The notes under the pieces: generated by a model
Told to the model about the DNA's origin: nothing
The model's database searches: none
What the model saw: only the letters and a program-made list of their open reading frames with translations
Made by a program: the position numbers and the translations under genes
Shown: piece by piece, positions 26,626 to 38,421 of the stretch
Numbering within the stretch: position 1 is the first letter of the stretch
Layout: each line of letters opens with the position of its first letter
Assembly (NCBI GenBank): GCA_030147505.1
Contig: JASBVG010000031.1
Coordinates: 62,001-126,000, forward strand
Direction of reading: 5' to 3'
DNA from: Tardiphaga sp.
GTDB taxonomy: Bacteria; Pseudomonadota; Alphaproteobacteria; Rhizobiales; Xanthobacteraceae
Length of the DNA: 64,000 nucleotides

Positions 26626-26844
26626 TCAATCGGTATCCGGCATTCTCTTCCGGAAGTGACCGAGAACGAACACCCGTATTGCCGAAGAGAAATTCGGATT
26701 GTTCTGGGCGCTAAGCACCCGCGCAGCCAGCTCTGCCGCCGAACAGCTCTCCTTCGCAGCGATCTCCCGAAACGCTTCCCAGAACTCGTCTTCCAGCGTG
26801 ACGTTCGTCTTCCGGCCATGCACAGCGATCGACCGCTGCTTCAT
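26626..26844 (-). CDS. Ribbon-helix-helix protein (RHH_4 family)
   Basis: A 72-residue DNA-binding-like protein. RSIAVHGRKTNVTLEDEFWE gives the beta-ribbon and first helix, then EIAAKESCSAAELAARVLSA, then the family end NFSSAIRVFVLGHFRKR. ATG 26844 gives normal family length; GTG 26889 would extend it by 15 residues. Probably a transcriptional regulator; target unknown. Confidence 0.8.
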   Translation of the reverse strand: MKQRSIAVHGRKTNVTLEDEFWEAFREIAAKESCSAAELAARVLSAQNNPNFSSAIRVFVLGHFRKRMPDTD

Positions 26845-26902
26845 CTGCCCCGAGCTACGTTTCCTACTGCCGAATTGCGGTGCCTTCACTGCGAAATCAC
26901 GA

Positions 26903-27160
26903 TCATTGTTCGACTGCCGCGACGGTGCCGCCGAGAAGCTCCTCGTTCTCGGCGAGTTGGATCCAGGACAACGCGCTCTGGACGAACCGCATCGCGTCTT
27001 CCCCCTTTCCGTCCGCTTGCATGGCGTCCGCGATCCGAGCGAAATGGGCGGCCCGGCGCCGGTAGCGGACAGATAGCGGCGTCATGGTCGTCTCATGTCC
27101 CATTCCACTCTCCATGCGGCAGAGGAACCGGTGCAGGTCTTGCGCTCGATCCGAGATCAT
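26903..27160 (-). CDS. Small hypothetical protein at the end of the metal operon
   Basis: An 85-residue helical protein (RYRRRAAHFARIADAMQADG, WIQLAENEELL). ATG 27160 overlaps the ZntA stop as ATGA, which supports coupling to the metal-efflux operon. Internal Met codons (27103, 27085) are also possible starts. Related short proteins are common in Bradyrhizobium-like genomes, without known function. Confidence 0.6.
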   Translation of the reverse strand: MISDRAQDLHRFLCRMESGMGHETTMTPLSVRYRRRAAHFARIADAMQADGKGEDAMRFVQSALSWIQLAENEELLGGTVAAVEQ

Positions 27161-29349
27161 TTCGCCGGCAGCCTGAGGAGCCGCAGCGCGTTCATGGTGA
27201 CGATCACCGTGGCGCCCGTGTCGGCGAGGATCGCGGGCCAGAGGCCGGTGATCCCCGCGACCGTCGTGACGAGGAAGAGCGCCTTCAGACCGAGCGCGAC
27301 GCCGATGTTCTGTCTGATGTTGCCCATGGTCCGCCGGGAGAGATCGACCATCGCGGCGACGTCCGCGACCCGACCGTGCAGCACGGCGGCATCGGCCGTC
27401 TCAAGCGCGACGTCGGTCCCGCCGCCCATGGCGATGCCGACGTCGGCGGCGGCGAGCGCCGGCGCATCGTTGATGCCGTCGCCGATCTTGGCGATCTTTT
27501 TGCCGCCGTTCCGGTATCCGGAAACGATCTGCTGCTTGTCCTGCGGGAGCAGCCCGGCACGCACGCGGATTCCGATCGTTCGGCCGATGGCGGTGGCGGT
27601 TCGCTCGTTGTCGCCGGTGAGCATCATCGTTTCGATGCCCATGTCCCGCAGACGCTGGAGACCTTCCGCCGCGTCCGGACGCGGTTCGTCGCGCATGGCG
27701 ATCGCTGCGGCCGGAACGCCATCGATCAGGAGGACCGACGCCGTCTTGCCGACCTCGTTGAACGCGTAGATCAGCTCCTTCTGCTGTTCGGTCAGTGCGG
27801 CGAAGTCCTCGGCCGCCTGAGGCGAGCCGAGGAAAACGAGGCGCCCTTCCACCGTGCCTCGGACGCCCTTCCCGCCGATGGCGTTGGCGTCGGTCGCCGC
27901 GGGGACCGCGAGACTTCGGTCCGCCGCGGCCGCGAGGATGGCCGTGGCGAGCGGATGGCTCGAGCCGGCCTCCAGGGCTGCTGCGAGCCGCAGCACCTCC
28001 GCTTCCGGAACGCCGAAGGACGCGACGTCGGTCACCTGCGGCTTGCCGGCCGTCAGCGTGCCGGTCTTGTCGAAACAGGCCACCTGGATCCGGCCGATCT
28101 CCTCCAGAACCGCGCCGCCCTTGAGAAGCAGACCCCTACGAGCGCCCGCCGATAGGCTGGCCGCGATGGCCGCGGGCGTCGAGATCACCAGTGCGCACGG
28201 GCAGCCGATGAGCAGGATAGCAAGTCCCTTGTAGATCCATTCCCGCCATTCGCCACCGAACAGTAGTGGCGGGACGACGGCGACAAGCGCCGCCACCACG
28301 ACAACACCTGGCGTGTAGACTTTCGAGAAGCGGTCGATGAAGCGCTCGGTAGGTGCCTTGGACTCCTGCGCTTCCTCCACAAGGCGAACCACGCGTGCGA
28401 TGGTGTTGTCGGCGGCGGCCGCCGTCACTCGGACCCGCAGCACGCCATCGCCGTTGATCGTGCCCGCATAGACGGGCCCGTCAACGCCCTTTCGCACCGG
28501 CGTGCTCTCGCCCGTGACCGGCGCCTCGTCGATCGCGCTCTCGCCTGCGATGATGACGCCGTCGGCCGGGATACGATCGCCGGGACGCACCTGGATGATC
28601 GCCTGGACGTCCAGGCTCGCGGCCGGGACTTCCTCGACCTTGCCGTCCCTCTCGAGCCTGGCGGTCTCCGGAACGAGTTTGGTGAGGTCCTGGATGCTGG
28701 CGCGGGCACGGCTCGCCGCGACGCCCTCAAGGAGTTCGCCGATCAGGAACAGGAAGACGACCGTAGCCGCCTCTTCCGTCGCCCCGATGAAGACGGCACC
28801 GATCGCGGCGATCGTCATGAGCATCTCGATGGAGAACGGCGTTCCGGAGATCGCGGCGTTGAAGGCGCGCCCTCCGATCGGGACCAAGCCGATCAACATC
28901 GCGGCCAGGAATGCCGGGGTCTCGACGGCCGGGACGAGCTTGCCCACGACGAAGGCCACGGCGAGCGCCAATCCGACCGCGATGGTCATCGATGCCTTCC
29001 CGGTCCGCCACCATGGCGTCGGAGCCTTCGAGCCGGCGTCGGCACAGGCGCCTCCATGATCGTGGTGGTCGTGGGAATGGGAATGATGATGGTCAGAAGG
29101 CCCGGAGTGCGCGTGGCGGGCTTCCCCTCCGACGTCGAGGACCTTGTACCCCAACCCTTCCACCCGCTTCTGGAGCAAATGGACGTCGGAAGCTGCGTGC
29201 TGCACCGTCACGGTCCCGGCGGGAACAGACACCCTCACCTCGGAAACGCCTTCGACCCGCAGCAGGGCATTCTCGATCTTCGTGGCGCAGGAGGCGCAGT
29301 CCATGCCCTCCACACGCATCCGGGTCTTTTCGGCTGTCGCAACGTTCAT
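27157..29349 (-). CDS. zntA: Heavy-metal P1B-type ATPase (Zn/Cd/Pb exporter)
   Basis: A 730-residue inner-membrane pump. An N-terminal metal-binding domain carries GMDCASC (Cys18, Cys21). A His/Asp-rich loop (about 79-102) follows, then transmembrane helices with the CPC motif (383-385), phosphorylation motif DKTGT (427-431), the SHP motif near 466 and GDGIND near 637. CPC with an HMA domain and a His-rich linker fits the Zn2+/Cd2+/Pb2+ subclass (ZntA/CadA) rather than Cu+ pumps, but the subclass is inferred. It ends the metal operon and partners with the CDF exporter and Czc RND pump encoded upstream: cytosol to periplasm, then out. Confidence 0.93.
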   Translation of the reverse strand: MNVATAEKTRMRVEGMDCASCATKIENALLRVEGVSEVRVSVPAGTVTVQHAASDVHLLQKRVEGLGYKVLDVGGEARHAHSGPSDHHHSHSHDHHDHGGACADAGSKAPTPWWRTGKASMTIAVGLALAVAFVVGKLVPAVETPAFLAAMLIGLVPIGGRAFNAAISGTPFSIEMLMTIAAIGAVFIGATEEAATVVFLFLIGELLEGVAASRARASIQDLTKLVPETARLERDGKVEEVPAASLDVQAIIQVRPGDRIPADGVIIAGESAIDEAPVTGESTPVRKGVDGPVYAGTINGDGVLRVRVTAAAADNTIARVVRLVEEAQESKAPTERFIDRFSKVYTPGVVVVAALVAVVPPLLFGGEWREWIYKGLAILLIGCPCALVISTPAAIAASLSAGARRGLLLKGGAVLEEIGRIQVACFDKTGTLTAGKPQVTDVASFGVPEAEVLRLAAALEAGSSHPLATAILAAAADRSLAVPAATDANAIGGKGVRGTVEGRLVFLGSPQAAEDFAALTEQQKELIYAFNEVGKTASVLLIDGVPAAAIAMRDEPRPDAAEGLQRLRDMGIETMMLTGDNERTATAIGRTIGIRVRAGLLPQDKQQIVSGYRNGGKKIAKIGDGINDAPALAAADVGIAMGGGTDVALETADAAVLHGRVADVAAMVDLSRRTMGNIRQNIGVALGLKALFLVTTVAGITGLWPAILADTGATVIVTMNALRLLRLPAK

Positions 29350-29359
29350 GACCGGCCTT

Positions 29360-29563
29360 TCATGTATCCCGCCGCGCGCCGAGGCGACGCTGCAGCAATC
29401 GGTTCAACTGGTCGCGGAGGATCTCCGCCTCGATCCGGAACAGTCCGTTCGACGACGAGGTCGCGATCACCGCTCCACCCTTCAAGCGATCGCGCACGCA
29501 CCAACCGGCATCGCTTCGGTCGATCTCGAACCTCTCCCCGTCGTCGCCGGCGCGCTGTCCCAT
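29360..29563 (-). CDS. Small hypothetical protein between flgF and zntA
   Basis: A 67-residue charged protein; ATG overlaps the flgF stop (TGATG). Contains DRSDAGWCVRDRLKGGAVIA and an Arg-rich end. No domain is recognised. Tight packing suggests it is translated with the operon. Confidence 0.5.
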   Translation of the reverse strand: MGQRAGDDGERFEIDRSDAGWCVRDRLKGGAVIATSSSNGLFRIEAEILRDQLNRLLQRRLGARRDT

Positions 29564-30300
29564 CAGTCCTCTCCCGCTCCCGCCAGCTTCCGGAGCTCTT
29601 CGGCCGGCTCGCCCTTGAAGACCGTCTTTGCCAACACGTCGTAGGCGTGGGTGGCGGCCATCATCCGGCTCATCTCGTCGGCCTGCCTGACATTCGCCAT
29701 CTCGAGGACGCCCGTGGCCATCCGCCCCTTTCCGGACGGGATGTCGATCGGCGGCGTCGCCGACGAGAACAGTCCGCCGCCCTCCGGTGTCAGTTGTTGA
29801 CGGTCCGCGAACCGCACCATCCGCAGCCCGGCAACGCGTCCCTGCGACGTCGAAATGGAGCCGTCCCCGGAGATCGTGACGGGCCCGTCGCGCTGCTGCA
29901 CGACCAATTGGCCGTTGCTCGTCATGACCGGCGCCCCGTCCAGGGTCGTCAGTTTGCCCTTGCCGTCCAAAGTGAAGGCGCCGGACCGGGTGTAGCGAGG
30001 CCCCGAGGGCGTATCGACGACGAAGAAGGATGCGTCGTCGATCAGCGCGACGTCCAGGAAGTTGCCGGTCGCCCTCACGCTACCGACGCTGAAATCGGTG
30101 AACTGGGACGTCGTGACCATCGAGCGCTTGGCGAGATCCGGCGTCTCCGCCTCCTTCGCCTCGCTCAGGAATTCCCTGAACTGCACCCGTCCGGCCTTGA
30201 AGGCCGGTGTCGTCTGGTTCGCGACGTTGTTCGCGATCGAATCCAGGTTCTTCCTCATCGCGATGAGGCCGGACAGTCCGATCATCTGCTTGTCGCTCAT
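29563..30300 (-). CDS. flgF: Flagellar basal-body rod protein FlgF, isolated in a metal-efflux operon
   Basis: A 245-residue protein with the complete layout of FlgF. The N-terminal rod signature is LSGLIAMRKNLDSIANNVAN, followed by TPAFKA. The central beta domain includes GNFLDVALIDDASFFVVDTP then RYTRSGAFTLDGKG. The C-terminal conserved helix (VLEMANVRQADEMSRMMAAT) is near the end. FlgF normally lies in a flgF-flgG or flgB-C-G cluster and is assembled into the proximal rod. Here no other flagellar gene is visible, and both neighbours are metal exporters on the same strand with minimal gaps. It may be a duplicated, moonlighting or captured copy. Confidence 0.88.
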   Translation of the reverse strand: MSDKQMIGLSGLIAMRKNLDSIANNVANQTTPAFKAGRVQFREFLSEAKEAETPDLAKRSMVTTSQFTDFSVGSVRATGNFLDVALIDDASFFVVDTPSGPRYTRSGAFTLDGKGKLTTLDGAPVMTSNGQLVVQQRDGPVTISGDGSISTSQGRVAGLRMVRFADRQQLTPEGGGLFSSATPPIDIPSGKGRMATGVLEMANVRQADEMSRMMAATHAYDVLAKTVFKGEPAEELRKLAGAGED

Positions 30301-30327
30301 GACGACCTCCGATCTGCCATGCTTCCG

Positions 30328-31227
30328 TCAGAAGCCGAGCTGCGCTTCGGCGCTTCGCATCGCTTCGTCCTCGACCTGGATGGTGACGTGATCGATCTTG
30401 AAATCCCGCCTGACGCGCGTCTGCGCTTCCCGCAGCACCTCGCGCCAGACCGATGCATCCTCGACGACGAGATGACCGCTCATCGCGTCCGTGCCGGAGG
30501 TGATCGTCCAGACATGGAGATCGTGGACCGCGGTCACGCCCGGGATCGCACCAAGGCTTTCGGTCATCTTCTCGACATCGACGTTCGCCGGCGTCGCCTC
30601 CATCAGGATGTTGGTCGCCTGCTTCAGCAGTATCCACGTCCGCGGCACGATGAAGAGACCAATGCCGGCGCCGATAAGCGGATCCGCCAACTGCCAGCCC
30701 GTGAACATGATGACCAGCGACGCCACGATGACGCCCACGGAGCCCAGCATGTCGCCGAGCACCTCGAAATACGCGCCTTTGACGTTCAGGCTTTCCTTCG
30801 ATCCGCCGATCAGCAGCCACATACTGAGGAGGTTCACGGCGAGACCGATGAGAGCGACGATCAGCATCGGGCCGCTCAAGACCTCCGGAGGTGCCAGAAA
30901 GCGTTGATAGGCTTCGTAGATGATGTAGATCGTCAGCAGCAGCAGAATGACGGCGTTGGTGAGGGCCGAAAGCACTTCCATGCGGAGAAAGCCATAGGTC
31001 CGCTGCGGCGTCGCCGGTCTTGCCGCGAATCTGATCGCCAAGAGCGCAAGCCCGAGACCGACGACGTCGGTCATCATGTGCGCGGCGTCTGCCAGCAGCG
31101 CGAGACTTCCGGTGACCAGACCGCCGATGACCTCGGCGATCATGTAGGTCGCCGTCATCGCGAGCGCGATGGCGAGCCTCTTCGAATGCTTCGCCGCCGC
31201 CGTACCGTGTGAACCGCCACCGTGCAT
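30328..31227 (-). CDS. czcD: Cation diffusion facilitator (CzcD/ZitB-like)
   Basis: A 299-residue inner-membrane Zn2+/Cd2+/Co2+:H+ antiporter. Six transmembrane helices are predicted. The first metal-binding motif is AHMMTD (His50, Asp54) in TM2. The second site in TM5 reads FEVLGD, with Glu replacing the usual His as in CzcD-type proteins. The C-terminal cytoplasmic domain (HDLHVWTITSGTDAMSGHLV) is typical. Starts one base after the upstream gene's stop. Supplies metal to the periplasm for the RND pump in the same operon. Confidence 0.92.
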   Translation of the reverse strand: MHGGGSHGTAAAKHSKRLAIALAMTATYMIAEVIGGLVTGSLALLADAAHMMTDVVGLGLALLAIRFAARPATPQRTYGFLRMEVLSALTNAVILLLLTIYIIYEAYQRFLAPPEVLSGPMLIVALIGLAVNLLSMWLLIGGSKESLNVKGAYFEVLGDMLGSVGVIVASLVIMFTGWQLADPLIGAGIGLFIVPRTWILLKQATNILMEATPANVDVEKMTESLGAIPGVTAVHDLHVWTITSGTDAMSGHLVVEDASVWREVLREAQTRVRRDFKIDHVTIQVEDEAMRSAEAQLGF

Positions 31228-31228
31228 T

Positions 31229-32074
31229 TCAGGCCTCCTTGACTTTCTCGGCCGCCCCGAGCGCGGAGCGCAGCCGTTCTTCCAGTTCGTCGAGCAGGAA
31301 CAGGCTGACGTCGTCGACCGAGCCGTGTCCCTTCGCGAAGGGCTGCTCGAGCAGCCGGATGAGGTAGAGGACGTAGACGAACATGTAGGCCATGAAGCCG
31401 AACAGGATCGCGGACGCCGGATCCCCTTCGGTCTTCAGGAGCATCAGAAGGATGATGATCGACGAGACCAGCGTCTGGACCAGCACGCGCACCGACGGGA
31501 CGAACTCCACGCGCTGGATCGTGTAGATCCGAAGGAGCGCCCCGCGGAGCCTGTCCTGCGAGTTTCGGAGCCGGACGACGAAATTCGAGGCCATGCCCAG
31601 GCCTTCGAGCCGTCCGAGTATAGGCGTCAGCTTCGCCAATTCGTGCAGCGCCGGCGTGATGTCCTTATGATCCTTCGCATGGCCGAGACCGGTCCTCAGC
31701 TTCTGCAACAGCGCGACCATGATCCGCCGCGGCTCCGAGACGTCGAACGCGATCTCCTCCTCCGCGAACACTTCGAGGTCGCCCTCGATGGCCTCGATCT
31801 CCGTCCGGATAGCGGCCGGTATCCTTTCGGCCTCCTTGTAGTCCGCCAGGATGCTGGAGAGCATGAAGCCGATGATGAAGATCGCGCCCGCGATGCCGCT
31901 GGTGACGAGACGATTGAGATCCAGAAGTTCGAAGCCAAGGTAGTGGATCGCAAGCTTGATCGCGCTCAGGACGAGCACCACCGTCGCCACGATGAAGAAC
32001 AGCCTGAACTTCTTGCGGTAGCTGATGTTGGCCCCGCCGAAATGCAGGTGGCCGATAAGCGAATGTTCCATCAT
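31229..32074 (-). CDS. Integral membrane protein of unknown function
   Basis: A 281-residue protein. Two hydrophobic helices near the N-terminus (FRLFFIVATVVLVLSAIKLA and AGAIFIIGFMLSSILA) and two near the C-terminus (VSSIIILLMLLK and FGFMAYMFVYVLYLIRLL) flank a soluble helical middle. This 2+soluble+2 layout is bestrophin-like (DUF4239-type), i.e. possibly an anion channel, but the assignment is tentative. ATG 32074 overlaps the previous stop as ATGA. Confidence 0.65.
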   Translation of the reverse strand: MMEHSLIGHLHFGGANISYRKKFRLFFIVATVVLVLSAIKLAIHYLGFELLDLNRLVTSGIAGAIFIIGFMLSSILADYKEAERIPAAIRTEIEAIEGDLEVFAEEEIAFDVSEPRRIMVALLQKLRTGLGHAKDHKDITPALHELAKLTPILGRLEGLGMASNFVVRLRNSQDRLRGALLRIYTIQRVEFVPSVRVLVQTLVSSIIILLMLLKTEGDPASAILFGFMAYMFVYVLYLIRLLEQPFAKGHGSVDDVSLFLLDELEERLRSALGAAEKVKEA

Positions 32075-32550
32075 TGTCTCCCGCAGCCGATCACCGGCGA
32101 AAACCGATTGCGTGCCCAGGAATAGATTTCCGTGGTCCACCCCTTTCTGACTTCGAGGCAGACGCGGTCGCCGTCGTTGCTGAGAGTCGTCTCGTCGGCG
32201 TAGGTCTGGAAGACCGGCGACCAGCCGTTCCCGCTGCGAACGAAGACTTCATGAAGGCAGCCACCCGAGCGGCACACTGTCGCGCGGTTCGTGCAGGTGA
32301 ACTTGTCGTAGTGGAACGACAGAAACTCACGCCCGCCTCCCTCGATCGATACCGTGAAGAGGTGCTGCGCGGATGGTTCGTTCCCACACGCCGCGGCGCG
32401 GCTGCGAACGATCCTACGCAGCTCTGCCGGAAGGTTGTCGATGTGATACGGGGCGCGCGGCGGCTCGTCCGCGAAACCGGCACGTGCTGCGGCGCCTTCA
32501 GACGTCGTCAGAATGATCAAGAGAACGAGTGCCATCGCGCGCATCGGCAT
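32071..32550 (-). CDS. Exported hypothetical protein with Cys pairs
   Basis: A 159-residue protein. The signal peptide is MPMRAMALVLLIILTTSEGA. The mature part contains six Cys (including FTCTNRATVCRSGGC), consistent with periplasmic disulfides. ATG 32550 overlaps the opgC stop (TGATG). Unknown role; its place in the operon suggests envelope function. Confidence 0.65.
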   Translation of the reverse strand: MPMRAMALVLLIILTTSEGAAARAGFADEPPRAPYHIDNLPAELRRIVRSRAAACGNEPSAQHLFTVSIEGGGREFLSFHYDKFTCTNRATVCRSGGCLHEVFVRSGNGWSPVFQTYADETTLSNDGDRVCLEVRKGWTTEIYSWARNRFSPVIGCGRQ

Positions 32551-33689
32551 CACCCTGCTTTCCTCGGCTTGGACTTGCTGGCCTTCACCCATTGCCGGAA
32601 GTACGCGACGCCGATCATCGCGGCGATGCCGGCGATGCTGACGAGCAACTGGAACCAGAACGCCTCGGAAACGAGGTCGATGGCGAAATACGCCACGAAC
32701 GCGAGGAACACGCCGGCACAGAACACTTCCAGAGACTGCTGTCCGCACACGATGATCGGCCGCCAGACCGGCCACTGCAGCGCGGGGGCGTCCTTCGAGA
32801 TCAAGCGCGAGACGACGATCGCGAGCGCCAGGAAGTGGATGATGCGGTACGGCGCAAGATTGGTCTTGTCGTTGGGAACGAAGAACGACCTGACGGCATC
32901 GGGCAGCATCGCCTCGTTGCCCGTGTGGGCCGCCACGGTGACGACCGCGGAAAAGAGAAGAATGCCGACGCAGACGGGCATGACGATTGCCGATCGCAGT
33001 CTCTTCTGCAACATCTCGCGGTCGGCGACCGCGGTCCATGCGCCGATGACGAACAGTAGCTGCCAGGCGAACGGATTGAAGTACCACGTCCCCGACGGAT
33101 AACCCGTCAGATTCCAACCGAGCTGACGCGAAACTACGTACAGAGCGAGCGACGCCGCAAGCGTCAGGTTCGGCACCTTCGTAAGGAGCCAGAGCACGGG
33201 CGGGAACGGCGCCATCAGGACGATGTAGAGCGGCAGAACATCGAGATTGAGCGGCCGATACTCCAGCAGCAGGCCGTGCTTGATGAACTCGACCGGGTCC
33301 GCGATGAGACGGCGGATGTTGAATTCGTCGAGAAGGTGCGCATGCCCGTAGCGCTGCGCGACGTAGCCGATGGAAATCACGTAGAAGACGAAGAGTAGGA
33401 TGTAGGCGACGTAGATCTGCCAGACGCGCCCGAGGACACCGACCGAGGCTGTGAAGAATCCCTTCGCCCGCATCATCCTGGCGTAGACGAATGCGACCGT
33501 GAAACCGGACACGAAGACGAACAACTCGGCCGCGTCGCTGAAACCGTAGTTCCGCGCGGTGATCCAGGCCACCAGATTGTTGGGCACGTGATCCAGAAAG
33601 ATCGCCCAATTGGCGAGCCCTCGGAAGAGATCGAGCCTCAGATCCCTCCCGGAGCCCTTGTCGTTCGTTGCTTCGTTCATCTTGTCCAT
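32550..33689 (-). CDS. opgC: OpgC-family protein
   Basis: A 379-residue inner-membrane protein of the OpgC family, which adds succinyl groups to osmoregulated periplasmic glucans in characterised members. Begins with the family motif RDLRLDLFRGLANWAIFLDH and FVFVSGFTVAFVYARMMRAK, then about ten transmembrane helices and a basic cytoplasmic tail. Unusual inside a metal operon; glucan charge could influence periplasmic cation binding, but this is speculation. Spacing to the gene upstream is about 50 bases. Confidence 0.85.
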   Translation of the reverse strand: MDKMNEATNDKGSGRDLRLDLFRGLANWAIFLDHVPNNLVAWITARNYGFSDAAELFVFVSGFTVAFVYARMMRAKGFFTASVGVLGRVWQIYVAYILLFVFYVISIGYVAQRYGHAHLLDEFNIRRLIADPVEFIKHGLLLEYRPLNLDVLPLYIVLMAPFPPVLWLLTKVPNLTLAASLALYVVSRQLGWNLTGYPSGTWYFNPFAWQLLFVIGAWTAVADREMLQKRLRSAIVMPVCVGILLFSAVVTVAAHTGNEAMLPDAVRSFFVPNDKTNLAPYRIIHFLALAIVVSRLISKDAPALQWPVWRPIIVCGQQSLEVFCAGVFLAFVAYFAIDLVSEAFWFQLLVSIAGIAAMIGVAYFRQWVKASKSKPRKAG

Positions 33690-33742
33690 TCAGGAGCGCC
33701 GCCCATGGCGGCGCTCCGATCATCTCGACGGATGTTTCCGTC

Positions 33743-34110
33743 TCAGTTCTTGAACTTGGCCTGGCCGGACTTGCCGGCCGCGGTCTTCAGCGTCACCGCG
33801 ACCGAAGCGCCCTTGGCGATCTCGCCCTTGGCTTCGGCCTTGAGCGCGTTGCCCGAGGCGACGAGCGGCAGGGTCTCGCGATCGCTTCCGGAGGTCAGCA
33901 TGACCGACCCGGAATAGCCGTTCGTCGAAAGCGGCTTCTTCGCCTCGTCGAACACGTTGAACGTCAGCGTCTTGCCGGATGCGACCATCTCGACTTCCAC
34001 GCCTGCGACGTCCTCCATCTGGCCGCCGTTCGGCCCCTTCTCATGGGCGTGCTGGGCCAGCGCCGGGGTGGCGAGCAGCAGCGCGGATGCGACGAGCAGG
34101 ATCTTCTTCA

Positions 34111-34111
<1 letters not shown>
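33743..34111 (-). CDS. Periplasmic small protein of the czc operon
   Basis: A 122-residue protein. The signal peptide is MKKILLVASALLLATPALA, then HAHEKGPNGGQMEDVAGVEV. The H-x-KGPNGG-x-x-ED start is recurrent in small proteins encoded beside HME-RND pumps, where it may sense or chaperone metal. ATG 34111 shares a base with the czcA stop (TGATG), and AAGGAG precedes it. Assignment of function is inferred from context. Confidence 0.7.
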
Positions 34112-37413
<3,302 letters not shown>

Positions 37414-38421
37414 TTAGTGCTCATGGGACGCAGATCCCTTTCCGAGCTCCGCCTTCACGATGAAACTGTTCTTCGCGGCGTACTTGTCGCCTTCGAGGAG
37501 GCCGAAGAGGATCTCGACGTTCTCCGGATCGTGCGCTCCGACGTCGACGTCGCGCGCCTCGAACTTGTCGCCGTTCCGGACGAAGACGACCTTGCGGTTC
37601 TCGACGGTCTGGATGGCGGTCGCCCGCACGGCGATCGGGACCTTCTTGGCCGCAAGGATCAGCCGCGCGGAAACGAACAAACCGGTCCGCAGGCGCATGT
37701 TCGGGTTGGCAACGACGGCGCGCGCGAGGGCGCTCTGAGTATCGCTGCTGCCGACCGGAGAGATGTAGGACAACTCCGCCTCGACCGGCGCGCCGCCGTC
37801 GCCTACGTCGATCAGTATCTTGTCGCCGATCCTCACCCGCGGGAGATCGCGGCGATAGACCGAGAGGTCGACCCAGACCGTCGAGATGTCGGCAACGGTG
37901 AAGGCCGGTTTCTGCTCGGAGGCGTATTCACCGAGCGAGATCTGTCGATCGATCACGGTTCCCGAGATCGGAGCCCGGACCTCGTACACCGTCAGGCTCT
38001 GATTGCTCTCGATCTTCGCGAGCAGCTCGCCCTTTTCGACGGTATCGCCGATGCGCTTCTTGATCTCGCGGACGATGCCCGGAAACCGCGGCGTCACCTG
38101 GACAAGCGTCTCCTGATTGGGCTGCAGGATGCCGTTGAGGAGAAGCGAGTCGCGCAGGGTCTCCGTCCCGGCTGCCAGGATCTCTATGTTCGACGATGCC
38201 ACGCGGGCGTCGCTCATCTCCACCTTGCCCTCTTCGCCGTGCCCCTTCTCCTCCTCGCCGCCGGCCCCTTTCTTCTCGCCCTTGGCCTTCTCGCCCTTCT
38301 TCGCATCCTTGGGAGCGGCCGCGGTCTGCGTATCGGACTTGTTCGGTGCATAGGCGTAGACGGCTGCGCCGAGCGCGAAGACCGCGACGGCTCCCACCAC
38401 GAACATGATCGGCTTCTTCAT
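37414..38421 (-). CDS. czcB: RND periplasmic adaptor (membrane fusion protein, CzcB)
   Basis: A 335-residue adaptor. An N-terminal signal anchor (MFVVGAVAVFALGAAVYAYA) is followed by a Lys/Glu/Gly/His-rich linker (roughly residues 38-65) that could bind metal. The lipoyl/hairpin/beta-barrel order then appears: ETLVQVTPRFPGIVREI, GDTVEKGELLAKIESN, APISGTVIDRQISLGEYA, and a barrel ending with VPIAVRATAIQT. A C-terminal His (SASHEH) is present. The start ATGA overlaps the czcC stop. Confidence 0.92.
   Translation of the reverse strand: MKKPIMFVVGAVAVFALGAAVYAYAPNKSDTQTAAAPKDAKKGEKAKGEKKGAGGEEEKGHGEEGKVEMSDARVASSNIEILAAGTETLRDSLLLNGILQPNQETLVQVTPRFPGIVREIKKRIGDTVEKGELLAKIESNQSLTVYEVRAPISGTVIDRQISLGEYASEQKPAFTVADISTVWVDLSVYRRDLPRVRIGDKILIDVGDGGAPVEAELSYISPVGSSDTQSALARAVVANPNMRLRTGLFVSARLILAAKKVPIAVRATAIQTVENRKVVFVRNGDKFEARDVDVGAHDPENVEILFGLLEGDKYAAKNSFIVKAELGKGSASHEH

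Noticed and set aside
29056-31212. 718-residue plus-strand ORF
   Set aside because: Runs antisense to zntA, flgF and czcD, all with clear family motifs; composition is Arg/His-rich antisense-like. Same reasoning for long antisense frames at 4511-5734, 11930-13207, 33979-35727, 36064-37374 and 38487-40019.
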